Shown here: positions 60,487 to 64,000 of the stretch, piece by piece | Layout of the letters: every line of letters starts with the position of its first letter | How positions within the stretch are numbered: position 1 is the stretch's first letter | From: Prevotella sp. KH2C16 | GTDB lineage: Bacteria; Bacteroidota; Bacteroidia; Bacteroidales; Bacteroidaceae | Length of the DNA stretch: 64,000 nt | Assembly: GCF_900113305.1 (NCBI RefSeq) | Contig: NZ_FOOW01000001.1 | Location: 1 to 64,000 of the forward strand | Reading direction: 5' to 3' | Made by a program: the position numbers and the translations under genes | Notes under the pieces: generated by a model | Told to the model about the DNA's origin: nothing | Seen by the model: only the letters and a program-made list of their open reading frames with translations | The model's database searches: none

Positions 60487-60508
60487 GGGACTGCGGCTGC
60501 CAAAAGAA

Positions 60509-60538
60509 ACCGGCCTGCGGAAGAATCCGCAGGCCGGT
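60509..60538. terminator. Strong convergent terminator
   Basis: CCGGCCTGCGG (60510-60520) pairs with CCGCAGGCCGG (60527-60537), an 11-bp perfect GC-rich stem. It lies between the CPBP gene and the convergent dps gene. Confidence 0.8.
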
Positions 60539-60574
60539 CAATTCATGGGATGTAAGCTGTCGCGGCAAGGCTGC

Positions 60575-61084
60575 CTACTTCTCCTCGCACTGGCAACCAC
60601 TCTTGTCGCGGCGGGTGCCGTAAGCCACGAGCATCCAGAGCATCTTCTCCTGTCCCTTGAGATAGTCGCTCATGAGCGAAACCGTAACCTCGTCGCCGGC
60701 CTCGGAAGCCAGACTCAGCACCTCGCGCTCCTTGGCAATAAGCGCCTTGAGCCATCCGAGCAGGGCCTCGCGGGCCTCACGACCGCGCTCTACGGAAGCC
60801 AGTTCCTTGATTTCTGCCACCTTCAGATACTCGCTGAAGCGGCTCTCGGGCGTCGCGCCCAGCTGCAGGATGCGCTCTGCCAGCTCGTCTATCTTCTCTG
60901 CCGCATCGTTGTAAAGCTCCTCATATTTCGCATGCATGACGAAGAAACTCTTGCCCCGCACATTCCAATGGAAGCCGCGCAGATTGGTATAATACACCTG
61001 GAAGTCGGCCAGCAACTGCGACAAACCGCCTACAACATTCTTAACCTTGTTCTCATCTAAACCTAAAAAATCTAATGTTCTCAT
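60575..61084 (-). CDS. dps: Dps-family ferritin-like DNA-protection protein
   Basis: 169 residues from the ATG at 61084, which is preceded by AAGGAAAGGAAAA. The ferroxidase region is readable: YYTNLRGFHWNVRGKSFFVM followed by EELYNDAAEKIDELAERILQ, i.e. the His and the D/E residues that bind iron across the dimer interface. Dps shells store iron and protect DNA from peroxide. A CQCEEK tail adds Cys residues. It forms an oxidative-stress cluster with sod and oxyR and has its own promoter at 61142. Confidence 0.9.
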   Translation of the reverse strand: MRTLDFLGLDENKVKNVVGGLSQLLADFQVYYTNLRGFHWNVRGKSFFVMHAKYEELYNDAAEKIDELAERILQLGATPESRFSEYLKVAEIKELASVERGREAREALLGWLKALIAKEREVLSLASEAGDEVTVSLMSDYLKGQEKMLWMLVAYGTRRDKSGCQCEEK

Positions 61085-61141
61085 TTTTCCTTTCCTTTCT
61101 TTTCGTTTTATGTTTATGTTCTTATTTTCTTTTCTCTGATG

Positions 61142-61172
61142 CAAAGATAGCTTGCTTATCGGAAATGTGCAA
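61142..61172 (-). promoter_or_regulatory. Promoter of dps
   Basis: On the minus strand TTGC (complement of 61169-61172) and TATCTTTG (complement of 61142-61149) are separated by 19 bp, a near-perfect Bacteroidetes promoter. OxyR regulation would be expected in this family, but no operator was identified. Confidence 0.75.
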
Positions 61173-61316
61173 CTGATAAAATCTATGGCGACATTCACTT
61201 TTTCTATCAAGGTATATAAACCTGCTGATTTTCAACACTATGCACCATGCAAGATGATTGTCAGAAAGTTGAACGGGAAGGGTCTCCGCCAGAAGGATTA
61301 GCCGTCATTAGCAACA

Positions 61317-61378
61317 GTTTCAATGGTTGAAACACTTTGTTTCAACAACAGAAACATCTTGTTTCAACGGCTGAAACA
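61317..61378. repeat. Cluster of GTTTCAA/TTGAAAC repeats
   Basis: Within 62 bp the words GTTTCAA, TTGAAACA, TGTTTCAAC, GAAACA, TGTTTCAAC and TGAAACA alternate, giving several overlapping inverted repeats (for example TTGAAACA...TGTTTCAA). It lies in the gap between dps and the ahpC relic; the rest of that 430-bp gap (61085-61513) shows only the dps promoter and no gene. Confidence 0.6.
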
Positions 61379-61513
61379 ACCATCGGAAGTAATGAATGGA
61401 GATGCATGCAGACGGAAACAGGCTTGCTGTCGGCCTGCAATAGGCATTCTTTAAGCCTCGCAAAAGGAAATCTTTTGCATTTCCCCTGCCTGCTCCATGA
61501 AATCTTCTGTCGG

Positions 61514-61657
61514 TCAATTTGTGTCAAAGAATATCACCTCCACGCCCATTGACTTGGGTTGCCCACAATAATCGGCAAGGTCTTCCAGCTCCGCAGGGCA
61601 GACAAAAGTAAAGTCGGCCGGATAGAGGAAGAACCTTTGCTTTTTTATTGAGTTATT
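61514..61657 (-). pseudogene. ahpC: Relic of ahpC (alkyl hydroperoxide reductase, peroxiredoxin)
   Basis: The minus-strand frame directly after sod reads QRFFLYPADFTFVCPAELED followed by LADYCGQPKSMGVEVIFFDT, and stops at TGA (61514-61516). FF.YPADFTFVCPTEL.D is the catalytic peroxidatic-Cys block of AhpC. There is no start codon or N-terminal strand, and the sequence ends shortly after the block, so roughly 40 of about 190 codons remain. It is a fragment or truncated copy lying between sod and dps. Confidence 0.8.
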
Positions 61658-62237
61658 TCAGTCTGCTCTCCACGACCTTCCAGTCGATGATTTCCCACAC
61701 GGCCTCCACATGGTCCGCCCTCCGATTCTGGTAGTCGAGGTAATAGGCATGCTCCCACACATCGATTCCCATCAGCGGGTTCAGCCCGCTGCGCAGCGGA
61801 TTTCCACCGTTGGCCTCCTTGGTAATGACGAGTTTGCCGCTCTCGTCCTGCGACAGCCAGGCCCAGCCGGAGCCGAAGAGCGAGGTGGCCGCCTGGGCAA
61901 ACTGCTTCTTGAAGGCCTCGAAACTGCCGAAGTCGGAATTGATGGCAGCCGCAATCCTGCCCGTGGGCACATTGTCCTTGCGTGGCGAGCGGAACTGCAG
62001 GAAGTAGAACTTATGGTTGAGAGCCTGTCCTGCATTGTTGTACATAGGCCCTTCGGGAACCGTCCGCACCAAGTCTTCGAGACTCTTGCCCGCAAACTCC
62101 GTGCCCTCTACGAGCTTATTGATGGTATTCACATAACCCTGCAGATGCTTGCCATAATGGAAGCTGATGGTCTGTTCACTAATAACTGGCTCCAGCGCAT
62201 TGGGCGCATAAGGGAGCACCGGCATTGGTATATTCAT
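61653..62237 (-). CDS. sodB: Fe/Mn-family superoxide dismutase
   Basis: 194 residues from the ATG at 62237, the length of known Bacteroidales SODs. Metal ligands are His in ISFHYGKHLQGYVN, His in ALNHKFYFL, and the Asp and His of GIDVWEHAYYLDYQNRRADH. The enzyme dismutates superoxide in the cytoplasm. An in-frame upstream ATG at 62327 would add 30 residues that are hydrophobic (ILLGSLFSLILQ); the promoter is placed so that either start is possible, but family length favours 62237. It is divergent from oxyR. Confidence 0.9.
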   Translation of the reverse strand: MNIPMPVLPYAPNALEPVISEQTISFHYGKHLQGYVNTINKLVEGTEFAGKSLEDLVRTVPEGPMYNNAGQALNHKFYFLQFRSPRKDNVPTGRIAAAINSDFGSFEAFKKQFAQAATSLFGSGWAWLSQDESGKLVITKEANGGNPLRSGLNPLMGIDVWEHAYYLDYQNRRADHVEAVWEIIDWKVVESRLK

Positions 62238-62373
62238 AATCTTCTCGTTTTTTGAAAGGTTATTACTCATCATCATATTCGTTTGCAAAATTAGGGAGAA
62301 AAGACTCCCCAGAAGAATTGTACTCATAATCGTGATGTTCTTTAGAAATTATTATAATGTTGTTTGATGTTTA

Positions 62374-62404
62374 CAAAGATAAGGAGAAAGAAGCCGCATG
62401 CAAA
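62374..62404 (-). promoter_or_regulatory. Promoter of sod
   Basis: On the minus strand TTTG (complement of 62401-62404) and TATCTTTG (complement of 62374-62381) are 19 bp apart. The leader would be about 130 nt for the short start and about 40 nt for the long start. Confidence 0.75.
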
Positions 62405-62564
62405 GAGAAAATTTCTATCAGCACATAGAGAAAAACTATTAGGGACGGTAAAGACTCCTGCACACGGGCATTCTTCCCGAAGATGAATTTTGGCAAAAAG
62501 ATGGAGAAAGATGATTATTTTCCAGAAAAAAAGAAGTAACTTTGCCCGAAAAGGATACATTCCC

Positions 62565-63491
62565 ATGACGCTGCAACAATTAGAATACATCATTGCCGTA
62601 TATCGGCACAAGCACTTTGCCAAAGCGGCAGAGCAATGCAATGTTACCCAGCCCACCCTCAGCTCCATGATACAGAAACTGGAGGAAGAACTGGGAGTGA
62701 AGATATTCGACCGCAAGACGCAGCCCATAAGACCCACGCCAATCGGACAGAGCATCATAGAGCAAGCCTGGAAGGTGCTCGTGAGAGCACGCAAGATAAG
62801 GGAAATCGTGGAGGAAGACAGGCTTTCGCTGCTGGGAACCTTCAACATCGGCATCCTGCCCACCATTGCCCCTTATCTCATTCCTCGCTTCTTCCCGCAG
62901 CTCATGCGGCAACACCCCGACATGGACATACGGATCAGCGAAATGCAGACCGAAGACATAAAGAAGGCTCTGCGCCATGGAGACATCGACGCAGGAATCC
63001 TCGCCATGACCGACGGGCTGGACGACTTCTACTGCGAACCGCTCTTCTATGAGCAGTTCTTTGCCTATGTGGCGAAAGACGACCCCTTGTACAATAATAA
63101 AGTGATACGCACCATCGACCTGACGGGGGAGTACCTGTGGCTTTTGGACGAGGGACACTGTTTCCGCGACCAACTCGTGAAGTTCTGTCAGCTCAAGGCC
63201 GCCAGTCGCAGCAAGAAGGCCTACAGCCTTGGAAGCATAGAAACTTTCATGCGCATCGTGGAGAGCGGCAAGGGAGTAACCTTCATTCCGGAACTCGCCT
63301 TGTTGCAGCTCAACGAAGAGCAGACCCGGCTCGTGAGGCCTTTCGCTATCCCCGTGCCCACGCGAAGGATTGTCATGATGACGAACAAGAACTTCATCCG
63401 GAAGACCTTGCGCCAGCTGCTTGTGGAGGAAATCAAGAAAGCCGTGCCCGCTTCCATGCTCAGACTGGGGCAGGCGCAGCAGCAGGTATGA
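62565..63491 (+). CDS. oxyR: OxyR, LysR-type hydrogen peroxide-responsive regulator
   Basis: 308 residues from the ATG at 62565. The LysR HTH is at the N-terminus (HKHFAKAAEQCNVTQPTLSS). The redox cysteines are Cys199 and Cys208 in GHCFRDQLVKFC, nine apart and at the same numbering as E. coli OxyR, where they form the sensing disulphide. It activates peroxide defence genes; nearby candidates are sod, dps and, formerly, ahpC. A -7 box TAACTTTG lies at 62537-62544. A strong terminator follows at 63607. Confidence 0.93.
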   Translation: MTLQQLEYIIAVYRHKHFAKAAEQCNVTQPTLSSMIQKLEEELGVKIFDRKTQPIRPTPIGQSIIEQAWKVLVRARKIREIVEEDRLSLLGTFNIGILPTIAPYLIPRFFPQLMRQHPDMDIRISEMQTEDIKKALRHGDIDAGILAMTDGLDDFYCEPLFYEQFFAYVAKDDPLYNNKVIRTIDLTGEYLWLLDEGHCFRDQLVKFCQLKAASRSKKAYSLGSIETFMRIVESGKGVTFIPELALLQLNEEQTRLVRPFAIPVPTRRIVMMTNKNFIRKTLRQLLVEEIKKAVPASMLRLGQAQQQV

Positions 63492-63606
63492 CCCGGAAAT
63501 ATCAGGGTTATTCCCCATAAACGCTGGCTATCCCGGCAACCCAAGGCGGCTGACACATTTTCTGTTTTGCTTATTCCATATTCTGGCTGACAGCTACAAA
63601 ATAAAC

Positions 63607-63630
63607 GAGGGGCCGGAACTCCGACCCCTC
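63607..63630 (+). terminator. Terminator after oxyR
   Basis: GAGGGG at 63607-63612 pairs with CCCCTC at 63625-63630, with an inner GGA/TCC pairing, followed by a T-rich stretch. Confidence 0.7.
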
Positions 63631-63729
63631 TTCTTCGTTAGTATGTTATGAAAAATTTGAGAGAATTTGAAGCTTCACAGCCTCGTTTGCTTGTTTTACT
63701 AAACATTATAGAGAAAGCATAGAAATTGT

Positions 63730-64000
63730 CTACTTCAATAAGGACTGCTCCTGCACTTGCACAGGCTCGATGCGACTCTGCTTGAGTGTATCCATCGTTG
63801 CGCTGTCGCCCATTGCAACCGATGTGCCGTGCTTAATGACTTGATAACTATCACCCGTGGCACCGATCTTATTAGCCTGATCGTTGGTCATTGATATATG
63901 CATGGCATTGCCAAGCGTAAGCACGATGGCCACCACGGCCGCAGCCTTGAAGAGCGGCATAAGCCGCTGTGGCATGGTGATAACGCGCGCCTTGACAGGA
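63730..64000 (-). CDS. Partial single-pass membrane protein running off the right edge
   Basis: The frame is open from the right edge to the stop at 63730. The readable part starts PVKARVITMPQR, then a hydrophobic helix (FKAAAVVAIVLTLGNAMHIS), then a hydrophilic tail ending QVQEQSLLK. I do not recognise a named family; the pattern of a basic segment, one transmembrane helix and a short periplasmic tail is seen in small anti-sigma-like proteins of Bacteroidales. The N-terminus lies outside the window; an internal ATG at 63975 is probably not the true start. Confidence 0.6.
   Translation of the reverse strand, partial: PVKARVITMPQRLMPLFKAAAVVAIVLTLGNAMHISMTNDQANKIGATGDSYQVIKHGTSVAMGDSATMDTLKQSRIEPVQVQEQSLLK

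Noticed and set aside
61317..61378. CRISPR array
   Set aside because: Repeats are 7-8 bp, in both orientations and without spacers of constant length; no cas genes are nearby.

Overview
The window reads as Bacteroidota, order Bacteroidales, most likely a Prevotellaceae-type gut or oral organism. The evidence is a SusC/SusD pair with FecR and an ECF sigma factor, Bacteroidetes-type tyrosine recombinases, MobV-type relaxases, DUF1896/DUF3987/BT4734-type mobile-element genes, a T9SS-type C-terminal tail, and repeated promoters of the Bacteroidetes form (TTTG at -33, TAnnTTTG at -7). The right flank (about 54.8-64 kb) is visibly more GC-rich than most of the rest and looks like resident chromosome.

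Layout: (0) 1-1650 is the end of a further integrated element (partial DUF1896-like gene, integrase, its own TGTAGCA repeats). (A) 1651-27379 is one integrative mobilizable element. It carries an integrase at 1887, a HipBST toxin-antitoxin operon, an array of eight tRNA genes, a leftward operon with an Rnl2-type RNA ligase and two calcineurin-like phosphoesterases, a MobV relaxase with replication/primase-type genes, and a rightward defence operon (XRE regulator, membrane coiled-coil protein, C5 DNA methylase, MORC/MutL-type ATPase, Z1 helicase, PD-(D/E)XK protein, AIPR). (B) 27337-54768 is a second element with its own integrase, an AAA/DUF4143 ATPase, a RepA-like ATPase, a broken DUF6371 gene, a relaxase, and a 19-kb leftward operon. 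That operon is a complete ECF sigma/anti-sigma-controlled glycan utilization locus (SusC, SusD, two GH109-like enzymes, a GH36 enzyme, S9 and M20 peptidases, an NlpC/P60-like lipoprotein, a FISUMP-type surface protein) ending in tatA and tatC. (C) 54721-64000 is chromosome: the intact tRNA-Met that both elements target, a GHL10-like protein, a Ca2+-type P-ATPase, ribF, a CPBP protease, dps, a relic of ahpC, sod, oxyR and a gene leaving the window.

The two-element interpretation rests on sequence. A 43-49-bp copy of the 3' half of tRNA-Met occurs at 1651, 27337 and 54720. Each integrase is flanked by its own 11-bp-period direct repeats (TTGTTCGCAAA for A, TGAATTTCACG for B), and the same repeat family reappears just inside the opposite end of the same element. 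Neither element shows type IV secretion genes, so both are probably mobilized by a helper element.

Functionally, element A combines protection modules: a multi-gene restriction-like system, a tRNA array next to RNA repair-type enzymes, and a toxin-antitoxin system. Element B carries a nutrient module predicted to act on alpha-GalNAc/alpha-Gal-capped host glycans, and it brings a TatAC translocase together with a GH109-like enzyme that has a Tat signal. All functions are inferred from motifs read by eye; no database search was run.
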